Shown in pieces: positions 1 through 5,142 of a stretch of 5,142 bases of DNA. Below the pieces are notes generated by a model. It made no database searches. It had not been told where the DNA came from and worked only from the letters and a program-made list of their open reading frames with translations. This DNA comes from an uncultured Collinsella sp. (GTDB taxonomy: Bacteria > Actinomycetota > Coriobacteriia > Coriobacteriales > Coriobacteriaceae), in the NCBI GenBank assembly GCA_902494605.1, contig CABUUG010000129.1, positions 1 through 5,142 on the forward strand, written 5' to 3'. Every line of letters starts with the position of its first letter. Within the stretch, counting starts at the first letter, position 1. The position numbers and the translations under genes were made by a program.

Positions 1-737
1 CTCTCGGAGTGCGAACGCAGCACGGGCACGCGCACGCAGGTGCAGTTCACGCGCAGCTCGGGCAGGTGCATAATCTTGCGGCCCTCGTTTTGCAGCTTCA
101 TCTCCTCGGAGGTAAAGCCCTCCTCCTTGACGCCGCCAATCTGCGGAATCAGGTTGCTCGCCAGCTGGGCGGCAAAAGCGCGCGGCTCGGGAATCTCCTC
201 GCCACGGCCCAGGGCGGCAAGCTGCGCTTCGAGCTCGGCCATACCGGGAGCACCGGCACCAGAAGCCGCCTGATACGTCGAGACGATCATGCGCTTCACG
301 CCGGCAAGCTGATGCAGCGGCCACGTGGGAACCAGGCCGATGATGGTCGCGCAGTTGGGATTGGCGATAAGGCCGTGATGCCATTTGATATCGTCGGCAT
401 TGATCTCGGGCACGACCAGCGGCACCTCGGGATCCATGCGGAAGGCGTGGCTGTTGTCGACCACGACGGCGCCGCGCTTGACGGCCTCGGGCAGCAGCTC
501 CTTGGCGATATCGTCGCCGGCAGCGCCGAGCACGATGTCGCAGCCCTCAAAGGCCTCGGGGCAAGCCTCTTCAATCACAACCTGCTCGCCGCGGAACTCG
601 ACGGTCTTGCCCGCAGAGCGCGCGCTCGCCAGCAGCTTGAGCTTACCGACCGGAAACTCCTGCTCGTTGAGGCACTCGAGCATCTGGGTGCCCACGGCTC
701 CCGTCGCGCCCAAAATAGCAACCGTGTACTGTTTCAT
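1..737 (-). CDS. asd: Aspartate-semialdehyde dehydrogenase, partial (C-terminus beyond left edge)
   Basis: Reduces aspartyl-4-phosphate with NADPH to aspartate semialdehyde, the cytoplasmic step after aspartate kinase and the branch point to lysine and to methionine/threonine. About 245 residues are visible. The N-terminus MKQYTVAILGATGAVG carries the Rossmann dinucleotide motif (G10-A-T-G13-A-V-G16). The catalytic cysteine is C129 in NPNCATI, followed by Q156 in STYQAASGAG. The C-terminal catalytic signature CVRVPVLRSHSE places the conserved histidine at about residue 243, just inside the window edge. Family members have roughly 330-370 residues, so about 90-100 are missing only because the window ends. 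The ATG at 737-735 is chosen because the Rossmann strand begins at once and a purine-rich SD (aaaggggga) lies a few bases upstream. It follows lysC on the same strand after 174 bases, so the two may be co-transcribed, although a hairpin lies between them. No frameshift or missing catalytic residue is seen. Identification is firm. Confidence 0.96.
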   Translation of the reverse strand, partial: MKQYTVAILGATGAVGTQMLECLNEQEFPVGKLKLLASARSAGKTVEFRGEQVVIEEACPEAFEGCDIVLGAAGDDIAKELLPEAVKRGAVVVDNSHAFRMDPEVPLVVPEINADDIKWHHGLIANPNCATIIGLVPTWPLHQLAGVKRMIVSTYQAASGAGAPGMAELEAQLAALGRGEEIPEPRAFAAQLASNLIPQIGGVKEEGFTSEEMKLQNEGRKIMHLPELRVNCTCVRVPVLRSHSE

Positions 738-911
738 GCTTCCCCCTTTAAAGGTTGTGGCTATCGCCCGCACGCCAAGCAGGCCGATTATTGTTGCCAG
801 TGTATACAAGAACGGAGCGGACACGAAACCCGCCCCGTCGAAACGAAACCGCAACGAAACGCCCCGCCGTAGATTTCTGGCACTTGTCCCAAAAATTCAC
901 CGGGATGGCAG
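738..911 (-). other. lysC-asd intergenic region with CGAAAC repeats
   Basis: This is a 174-base gap between the lysC stop and the asd start. Read on the plus strand it contains four copies of CGAAAC (starting at 824, 839, 844 and 855). The first and last are each followed by a CGCCCCG-type block (CGCCCCG at 831-837 and at 860-866), making an imperfect direct repeat. On the lysC/asd-sense strand the first block forms one arm of the hairpin annotated separately. AT-richer sequence around 790-810 (TTGTATACACTGG on the sense strand) could hold a -10 element for asd, but no good -35 is seen. The asd SD lies at about 741-748. No small gene is recognised here. Confidence 0.5.
812..838 (-). terminator. 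Candidate intrinsic terminator or attenuator between lysC and asd
   Basis: On the minus-strand transcript, ACGGGGCGG pairs with CCGCTCCGT. This gives 9 bp with one G-U wobble and a 9-base loop (821-829). The 3' side is followed by TCTTGTATACA, a moderately T-rich run that is interrupted by C, G and A. The structure lies 74 bases before the asd start. The mixed T-tract suggests partial rather than full termination, which would lower asd transcript relative to lysC. That effect is inference; only the pairing is seen directly. Confidence 0.4.
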
Positions 912-2300
912 CTACTTGTGGAGCGCGGCCAGGGCGGAATCGACCGGTGCGGGAGCCTCCAGATCGGAGACCTTCACAATGCCGTTTTCGTCGGAGAAGG
1001 CACGGTAAATGGTCTGAATCGCCAGGTCGAAGTCTTTCTCCTCGACACCGATAATGATATTGATCTCGTCGCAGCTCTGCGAAATCATACGCACGCTCAC
1101 GCCGGCCTGACCAAGCATGCCAAACAGATGGCCCGAGATGCCTGCACGGCCGCGCAGGTTACGACCGACGGTAGCGATAAGCGCCAGACCCTCAACGACC
1201 TCGATCTCGAGCGGCTCGACCTCCTGCTGGATGTCGCCCACAAGCGAGTACAGCGAATCGTGCACATCCTGCTCCTGCACCACGGCGCCAAAGCGGTCGA
1301 CGCCGGTGGGCATATGCTCGACGGAAACGTCATAGCGCTCGAAGACCGAAAGCGCACGGCGCATAAAGCCAACGCGGGGCTTGGTGCGGTCGCGGGCCAC
1401 GTTGATGGCGACAAAACCGCGCTTGCCGGTCACGCCGGTAATGATGGGCTCTGCCTCGCCCTCGTCAGCCGTCTCGCTAATGATGGTGCCGGGGTCCTGT
1501 GGCGCATTGGTGTTCTTGATGACCAGCGGAATGCCGGCCTCGCGCACGGGGAACACGGCCTCCTCGTGCAGGACACTCGCACCCATGTACGAAAGCTCGC
1601 GCAGCTCCTCGTAGGTAACGCGGGCGATGGGCTGAGCCTCGGGAACAATACGCGGATCGGCAGAATAGAAGCCCGAGACGTCGGTCCAGTTCTCATACAG
1701 ATCGGCGCCCAGGCACTTGGCCAGAATCGAGCCCGAGATATCGCCGCCGCCACGATCGAGCAGCTTGATCTGGCCCTCACGCGTCGCGCCGTAGAAACCG
1801 GGCATAACAAAGCCGCCCTGCTGACCGTACTCCTGCACCAACTCGGAGGTACGATTCATGCTGAGCGTACCGTCGTGATGGAACGCCACAACCGTCGCGG
1901 CGTCCAGGAACGGTAAGCCCAGGTACTCGGCCATCAGGCGGGCGGTAAAGTACTCGCCACGGCTCACAAGCTCCTCGGTGGAGTAGCCGCCCGAGCGGGC
2001 GCGCTCGGCAAAGGCCGCAAACTCCTCACGGATGGGATAGGTGAGCTCCAGCTCGTCAGCAATATCAAAATAGCGCTGGCCAATGTCCTCGAGCAGTTCC
2101 TCGCACGACACGTGGTACTTAACGTGCGCGTTAACCAGGTAGAGCAGGTCGGTCACCTTGGTGTCGCCCTTAAAGCGGCGACCGCAGGCAGAAACCACCA
2201 CAAAACGGCGAGCCGGGTCGGCATCGACGATGGCCTTGATCTTCTTAAAGTGTTCGGCGTCGGCGACCGACGAGCCGCCAAACTTGGCAATCTTAATCAT
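912..2300 (-). CDS. lysC: Aspartate kinase with two ACT regulatory domains
   Basis: Phosphorylates L-aspartate with ATP to aspartyl-4-phosphate, the committed and usually feedback-inhibited step of the lysine/threonine/methionine pathway. The protein has 462 residues and no homoserine dehydrogenase fusion. The amino acid kinase domain covers about residues 1-285: KFGGSS at 6-11, VVVSACG at 34-40, KVTD at 48-51, SRGEYFTA at 113-120 with the conserved glutamate E116, and RGGGD at 183-187. Two ACT domains follow at about 290-370 (with EHMPTGVD at 328-335) and 372-445 (with ISQSCDEINIIIGV at 406-419). These ACT motifs resemble those of clostridial-type aspartokinases. The usual family motif is RGGSD, so residue 186 is Gly where Ser is expected. 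The start at 2300 puts KFGGSS at the normal distance from the N-terminus. The gene is divergent from thrC. Whether lysine, threonine or both inhibit it cannot be read from the sequence, so the symbol lysC is by convention. Confidence 0.96.
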   Translation of the reverse strand: MIKIAKFGGSSVADAEHFKKIKAIVDADPARRFVVVSACGRRFKGDTKVTDLLYLVNAHVKYHVSCEELLEDIGQRYFDIADELELTYPIREEFAAFAERARSGGYSTEELVSRGEYFTARLMAEYLGLPFLDAATVVAFHHDGTLSMNRTSELVQEYGQQGGFVMPGFYGATREGQIKLLDRGGGDISGSILAKCLGADLYENWTDVSGFYSADPRIVPEAQPIARVTYEELRELSYMGASVLHEEAVFPVREAGIPLVIKNTNAPQDPGTIISETADEGEAEPIITGVTGKRGFVAINVARDRTKPRVGFMRRALSVFERYDVSVEHMPTGVDRFGAVVQEQDVHDSLYSLVGDIQQEVEPLEIEVVEGLALIATVGRNLRGRAGISGHLFGMLGQAGVSVRMISQSCDEINIIIGVEEKDFDLAIQTIYRAFSDENGIVKVSDLEAPAPVDSALAALHK

Positions 2301-2330
2301 GGGCTGGAGGTTACCTTTCTAAAAAGCCTC
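2301..2330 (-). promoter_or_regulatory. lysC leader with distant SD in a possible hairpin
   Basis: On the lysC-sense strand the only SD-like sequence is AGAAAGG (AAAGG at 2318-2314), 13 bases before the ATG, which is a long spacing. The spacer contains CCTCC. The leader can fold GAGG-CTTT-[TTAG]-AAAG-GTAA-CCTC, that is two 4-bp stems separated by a 4-base bulge, which would cover most of the SD. The fold is weak and its relevance is unproven. The KFGGSS motif position makes a different start codon unlikely. Confidence 0.35.
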
Positions 2331-2352
2331 TGCGAACCTATTTTGCGCGCTC

Positions 2353-2368
2353 TGATACCATGGTTTCA
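2353..2368. promoter_or_regulatory. 16-bp imperfect palindrome in the lysC/thrC divergent promoter region
   Basis: TGATACCATGGTTTCA is an inverted repeat with a single mismatched position pair per half-site (TGATACCA against TGAAACCA) centred on CCATGG. It lies between the divergent lysC start (2300) and the thrC start (2405). The left half, TG-A-TACCAT, also looks like an extended -10 element for thrC. The opposite strand reads TG-G-TATCAG, a possible extended -10 for lysC. No convincing -35 hexamer was found for either direction. A dimeric regulator binding here could control both genes, but that is inference. A smaller palindrome TTGG-GA-CCAA follows at 2373-2382. Confidence 0.4.
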
Positions 2369-2389
2369 CCGATTGGGACCAAGGCATCC

Positions 2390-2395
2390 GAGGAG
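2390..2395 (+). promoter_or_regulatory. Shine-Dalgarno site that fixes the thrC start
   Basis: GAGGAG lies 9 bases before the ATG at 2405. The upstream in-frame ATG at 2360 has no SD and falls inside the palindrome and probable promoter, so 2405 is preferred. Confidence 0.8.
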
Positions 2396-2404
2396 CAGTG
2401 TTAT

Positions 2405-3922
2405 ATGGGAACTTATCATAGTACACGAGGACGCACTTTATCGTGCTCAAGTAAGGTGGCAATCCGCACCGGCATCGCTCCCGACGGGGGTTTGTTTGTC
2501 TCGGACGAGCTCGGCACCCAGCAGGTCGATATCAGCTCGCTTGCAGATAAATCGTACTTTGAAATCGCTCAAGATGTGTTGGGAATGTTACTGAATGATT
2601 ACACGGCCGAAGAAATTTCGGCGTGTGTCGACGAGGCATACCGCGGCACGTTCGCGAGTGAAGAGGTTACGCCGCTCGTCAAACTCGACGATGCGCCGGG
2701 CGCTGATGCCCCTCAGACCTATGTTATGGAGCTCTTTGGCGGCCCCACGAGTGCCTTTAAGGACGTCGCCCTGCAGATGCTCCCCCGCTTGATGGCCCGC
2801 ACTTCCGCCAAGGACGGCGGCGCCGAGCGCATCATGATCGTCACCGCCACGTCGGGCGACACGGGCAAGGCAGCACTCGCCGGCTTTGCCGACGCTCCGG
2901 GCACGGGCATCACCGTCTTTTATCCCGAGGGCAAGGTCAGCCGCGTCCAGAACCTGCAGATGTCCACACAGGAGGGCGATAACGTCGCCGTCTGCGGCAT
3001 CCGCGGCAACTTCGACGATGCCCAGAGTGCCGTCAAGCGCATCTTTGCCGATAAGGAGCTTGCCGAGCGCCTGGAGGCTGCTGGCACGGTGCTTTCGAGC
3101 GCCAACTCCATCAATGTCGGCCGTCTGGTACCGCAGGTCGTCTACTACTTTGCCGCCTATGCGCAGTTGCTGCGCGCCGGCGCCATCGAGGCCGGCGACG
3201 CCGTGGAGTTCTGTGTGCCCACCGGCAACTTTGGCGATATCTTGGCCGGCTACTACGCCAAGCGCATGGGTCTGCCCGTCGCCAAACTCGTCGTGGCCAG
3301 CGACAAGAACAACGTGCTCGCCGACTTCCTGACCACCGGCGTCTACGACCGCAACCGTCCGTTCTTCACCACCATCTCGCCGTCGATGGATATCCTCATC
3401 AGCTCTAACCTGGAGCGCATGCTGTACTTCCTGTCCGATGGCGACTGCGAACTCGTTGCCGGCCTTATGGAGCAGCTGGCACAGACTGGTCGCTACGAGG
3501 TACCCGCCGAGCTGCTGGCCAAGATTCAGAGCGTCTTTGGCTGCGGCTGGGCCAGCGAGGACGAGGTCCGCGCTGCCATCAAGAGTTGCTGGGACGCCAA
3601 CGGCTACGTGATCGACCCGCACACCGCTTGCGGCTATCACGTCTTTGAAAAGGTCGCTCCCGCCGAGGGCGCCAAGGCTCGCGTGCTGCTTTCGACCGCC
3701 AGCCCCTACAAGTTCCCGCGCGCCTGCTGCGACGCCCTGGGGCTTAACGTTCCCGAAGACGACTTTGAGGCCATGCGCGTGCTCGAGCAGGCAACCAACA
3801 CGGTCGCCCCGGCACAGCTCGCCGAACTCGAGTCCAAACCCGTCCGCTTCGAAGACGTCTGCGACGTCGATGAGATGGCAAGCTACGTCGAGTCTGCAGC
3901 AAAAAAGATGGCTACCGACTAA
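2405..3922 (+). CDS. thrC: Threonine synthase
   Basis: A PLP-dependent cytoplasmic enzyme that converts O-phospho-L-homoserine and water to L-threonine and phosphate, the last step of the pathway. From the chosen start the protein has 505 residues, close to the long (yeast THR4-like, about 510) form and longer than E. coli ThrC (428). The N-terminal threonine-synthase domain begins with YHSTRG (residues 4-9) and APDGGLFV (25-32). The PLP-binding lysine is K119 in FGGPTSAFKD. TATSGDTGKAA (147-157) is the PLP-phosphate loop type motif, SSANSINVGR (231-240) is a conserved family segment, and PTGNFGD lies at 272-278. An in-frame ATG at 2360 would add 15 residues (MVSPIGTKASEEQCY) that do not fit the family, while the ATG at 2405 has a good SD and starts right at the STRG motif. 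The gene is divergent from lysC and is followed 12 bases after its stop by a strong hairpin terminator. No defects are seen. Confidence 0.97.
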   Translation: MGTYHSTRGRTLSCSSKVAIRTGIAPDGGLFVSDELGTQQVDISSLADKSYFEIAQDVLGMLLNDYTAEEISACVDEAYRGTFASEEVTPLVKLDDAPGADAPQTYVMELFGGPTSAFKDVALQMLPRLMARTSAKDGGAERIMIVTATSGDTGKAALAGFADAPGTGITVFYPEGKVSRVQNLQMSTQEGDNVAVCGIRGNFDDAQSAVKRIFADKELAERLEAAGTVLSSANSINVGRLVPQVVYYFAAYAQLLRAGAIEAGDAVEFCVPTGNFGDILAGYYAKRMGLPVAKLVVASDKNNVLADFLTTGVYDRNRPFFTTISPSMDILISSNLERMLYFLSDGDCELVAGLMEQLAQTGRYEVPAELLAKIQSVFGCGWASEDEVRAAIKSCWDANGYVIDPHTACGYHVFEKVAPAEGAKARVLLSTASPYKFPRACCDALGLNVPEDDFEAMRVLEQATNTVAPAQLAELESKPVRFEDVCDVDEMASYVESAAKKMATD

Positions 3923-3934
3923 ACCCCTTATTAA

Positions 3935-3964
3935 GCGCCGGCGCAAGCCGGCGCACCTTCTTTT
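3935..3964 (+). terminator. Intrinsic terminator after thrC
   Basis: A perfect 8-bp stem (GCGCCGGC at 3935-3942, GCCGGCGC at 3947-3954) closed by a GCAA tetraloop is followed by ACCTTCTTTT. It begins 12 bases after the thrC stop. Its strength suggests that thrC transcripts mostly end here and that thrB needs its own promoter or read-through. Confidence 0.88.
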
Positions 3965-3999
3965 ATCAGATACCCACCGGGATGATGACGAGCTGACAT
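3965..3999 (+). other. Spacer between thrC terminator and thrB leader hairpin
   Basis: These 35 bases are where a separate thrB promoter would have to lie if the following hairpin is transcribed as a leader. TATCAGATACCC at the left end is weakly -10-like, but no -35 is recognised. ATGATGACGAGCTGA at 3982-3996 would encode only MMTS and is not treated as a gene. Confidence 0.3.
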
Positions 4000-4111
4000 G
4001 CGGGTCTGGCCGTTTAGTTCGTCGCGAGTTCCGCACGAGCCGGAAAGCACTTAATGTGCTTTCCGAGCGAGCCAGGACTGCCCGAGCAGTGAACTAAACG
4101 GCCAGACCCGC
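4000..4111 (+). repeat. Long inverted repeat / leader hairpin upstream of thrB
   Basis: A perfect 21-bp inverted repeat has its left arm at 4000-4020 (begins GCGGGTCTGGCC) and its right arm at 4091-4111. Nested inside is a perfect 10-bp stem, CGGAAAGCAC (4041-4050) with GTGCTTTCCG (4056-4065), around a 5-base loop TTAAT. Between the two stems, AGTTCC (4027-4032) can pair with GGACT (4075-4079) with one bulged T, leaving a partly purine-rich internal loop. The right arm ends two bases before the thrB SD. No T-run follows on either strand, so it does not look like an ordinary intrinsic terminator. No flanking target duplication is seen. It could be a structured 5' leader acting on thrB translation, a standalone RNA, or a palindromic repeat of MITE type. 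The pairing is certain and the role is not known. Confidence 0.85.
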
Positions 4112-4113
4112 CC

Positions 4114-4120
4114 AGGAGGA
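4114..4120 (+). promoter_or_regulatory. thrB Shine-Dalgarno site abutting the hairpin
   Basis: AGGAGGA lies 5 bases before the ATG at 4126 and is a near-consensus site. It starts only two bases after the end of the 21-bp stem, so a ribosome loading here would contact the base of that structure. Confidence 0.85.
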
Positions 4121-4125
4121 CCCAC

Positions 4126-5007
4126 ATGATCAAAATCACCGTCCCAGCAACAAGCGCCAACTTGGGCATTGGATACGATACCCTCGGCATGGCCGTCAGC
4201 CTCTACTCGCACTTTACCTTTGAGCGCGCCGACAAGCTCACCATCACGGGCTGCCCCGAGGAGTTCCAAAACGAGAATAACCTGGTCTATGTAAGCTTTG
4301 TCGATGCTCTGGCCGCCTGGGGCGAGCCGGCTTTTCCCGTTGCCATCGACATTCAGACCGACGTGCCCGTCGCCCGCGGCCTGGGTTCCAGCTCCACCTG
4401 CGTCGTCGCCGGCATCATGGCTGCCGCCGCGTTGACGGGCCATACCGTCGACCGCGCCGAGCTCGTCCGCATCGCCACCGAGGTCGAGGGCCATCCCGAT
4501 AACGTCGCCCCCGCTATCCTGGGCGGTGCCGTTTGCTCCTTTACGCCGACTGATTCGCTCCCCCAGTGCCTGCGCTACGAGGTGAGCGATCGCTTGCGTT
4601 TTATTACCGTGATTCCGCCCTACGAGGTGCATACGAGCGAGGCGCGCAAGGTTGTGCCGCAGGAGATTCCACTCTCCACCGCCGTATGGCAAATGGGCCG
4701 CATCGCCGGCATGACGCGCGGCCTGGAGACTGGTGACCTCGACCTGATTGCCGCCGCCAACGACGACCGCATCCAGGAGCCCTATCGTCGCCGTCTGATT
4801 CCCGACTACAACGCTGTGCGCGACACCTGCCTTAACGGCGGTGCCAAGACCATCTGGATCAGCGGTTCGGGCTCGACCCTTATGGCTGTGACCGACGATA
4901 CCATCGTGGCAAAGTTCCTGCAGGTCAAGCTGCGCGAGCAGTTCCCTAAGTGTGATACGCATATTCTGACGTGCGACACGGAAGGCGCTCAAATCGAGTA
5001 CCTGTAG
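4126..5007 (+). CDS. thrB: Homoserine kinase (GHMP kinase family)
   Basis: Phosphorylates L-homoserine with ATP to O-phospho-L-homoserine, the substrate of ThrC; cytoplasmic. The protein has 293 residues (E. coli ThrB has 310), so it is full length. The GHMP domain order is intact. Motif 1 is VPATSANLGIGYDTLG (residues 6-21, where many homologues have GPGFD in place of GIGYD). The ATP-binding loop is PVARGLGSSST (81-91), EGHPDNVAP at 121-129 is typical of homoserine kinases, and the glycine-rich motif 3 is ISGSGSTL (245-252). The start is supported by AGGAGGA at 4114-4120 and by motif 1 beginning at residue 6. It is separated from thrC by 203 bases that hold a strong terminator and a 112-base inverted repeat, which suggests transcription or translation control independent of thrC. 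No frameshift or missing motif is seen. Other GHMP kinases (mevalonate, galactose) are less likely because of the TSANLG and EGHPDNVAP signatures and the pathway neighbours. Confidence 0.96.
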   Translation: MIKITVPATSANLGIGYDTLGMAVSLYSHFTFERADKLTITGCPEEFQNENNLVYVSFVDALAAWGEPAFPVAIDIQTDVPVARGLGSSSTCVVAGIMAAAALTGHTVDRAELVRIATEVEGHPDNVAPAILGGAVCSFTPTDSLPQCLRYEVSDRLRFITVIPPYEVHTSEARKVVPQEIPLSTAVWQMGRIAGMTRGLETGDLDLIAAANDDRIQEPYRRRLIPDYNAVRDTCLNGGAKTIWISGSGSTLMAVTDDTIVAKFLQVKLREQFPKCDTHILTCDTEGAQIEYL

Positions 5008-5045
5008 ACATCCTCCTCATATACCTGTCCGGGACGGTCGGGATG

Positions 5046-5142
5046 TTCCCTCAAAATCGTCCTCGCGCATGAAGGCCCCTTGTCCTGCTCCTGCGGAGCG
5101 ACGGACAAGGGGCCTTCGCGCTGCGGAATGATTTTGAGGGAA
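5046..5142. repeat. Nested palindrome downstream of thrB, reaching the window edge
   Basis: Outer arms TTCCCTCAAAATC (5046-5058) and GATTTTGAGGGAA (5130-5142) are perfect 13-bp complements. Inner arms GAAGGCCCCTTGTCC (5071-5085) and GGACAAGGGGCCTTC (5103-5117) are perfect 15-bp complements. At the tip, GCTCC (5087-5091) pairs with GGAGC (5095-5099) around TGC. The segments between outer and inner arms can also partly pair (GCGC 5065-5068 with GCGC 5118-5121). The element reads nearly the same on both strands and may extend past the edge. The inner stem could terminate thrB, and perhaps a convergent gene, but the T-tract is short (CCTTC). It may instead be a dispersed palindromic repeat. Confidence 0.8.

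Noticed and set aside
9..872. 287-codon open frame on the plus strand across asd
   Set aside because: Antisense to asd, with no SD and no recognisable domain, and it runs on through the CGAAAC repeat region.
918..1916. 332-codon open frame on the plus strand across lysC
   Set aside because: Antisense to lysC, which has a full set of kinase and ACT motifs. The antisense product has no family features.
2301..2404. Lysine riboswitch or T-box before lysC or thrC
   Set aside because: The gap is 104 bases and shared by two divergent genes, too short for a lysine riboswitch of about 170 bases or more. No T-box motif or terminator is seen.
2588..4036. 482-codon open frame on the minus strand across thrC
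   Set aside because: It lies entirely opposite thrC, shows no recognisable domain, and is the kind of long antisense frame that GC-rich codon use produces. The thrC frame has all family motifs.
3998..4054. 18-codon frame MRVWPFSSSRVPHEPEST inside the thrB leader hairpin, considered as an attenuation leader peptide
   Set aside because: It has only one threonine codon and no run of threonine or isoleucine codons. Its SD is weak and no terminator with a T-run follows, so a classic thr attenuator is not supported.
4000..4111. Intrinsic terminator or SRP (4.5S) RNA as explanation for the thrB leader hairpin
   Set aside because: No T-run follows the stem on either strand, and the GGAAGCAG-type apical region of SRP RNA is absent; the loop here is TTAAT.
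3998..4113. Recent transposon insertion (MITE with target site duplication)
   Set aside because: The bases flanking the 21-bp arms (GACAT on the left, CCAGGAGGA on the right) show no direct repeat. A mobile origin stays possible but is not shown here.
4051..4992. 313-codon open frame on the minus strand across thrB
   Set aside because: Antisense shadow of thrB. Its C-terminal end merely reads through the thrB leader inverted repeat.

Overview
The window holds four genes of the aspartate-family amino acid pathway from a GC-rich bacterium. Two genes read leftwards: lysC (aspartate kinase, complete) and then asd (aspartate-semialdehyde dehydrogenase, cut by the left edge). Two genes read rightwards: thrC (threonine synthase) and then thrB (homoserine kinase), both complete. 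The GC-rich third codon positions, the clostridial-like aspartate kinase with two ACT domains, and the long yeast-THR4-like threonine synthase would suit an actinobacterium of the Coriobacteriia (Collinsella-like). That placement is an impression from the proteins and was not tested by any search.

Layout: 1-737 (-) partial asd; 738-911 a gap with a terminator-like hairpin and CGAAAC repeats; 912-2300 (-) lysC; 2301-2404 the divergent lysC/thrC promoter region, with a 16-bp imperfect palindrome near its middle; 2405-3922 (+) thrC; 3935-3964 a strong intrinsic terminator; 4000-4111 a perfect 21-bp inverted repeat around a second hairpin, ending just before the thrB ribosome binding site; 4126-5007 (+) thrB; 5046-5142 a nested palindrome reaching the right edge.

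Together LysC and Asd turn aspartate into aspartate semialdehyde, the branch point to lysine and to homoserine. ThrB phosphorylates homoserine and ThrC turns O-phosphohomoserine into threonine. The linking enzyme, homoserine dehydrogenase (hom), is not in this window. The protein genes are ordinary core metabolism. The unusual material is between them: the thrB leader hairpin, the palindrome after thrB, and the palindrome shared by the divergent promoters. I see no tRNA, rRNA, CRISPR array, insertion sequence or phage gene, and no gene-free stretch longer than about 200 bases.
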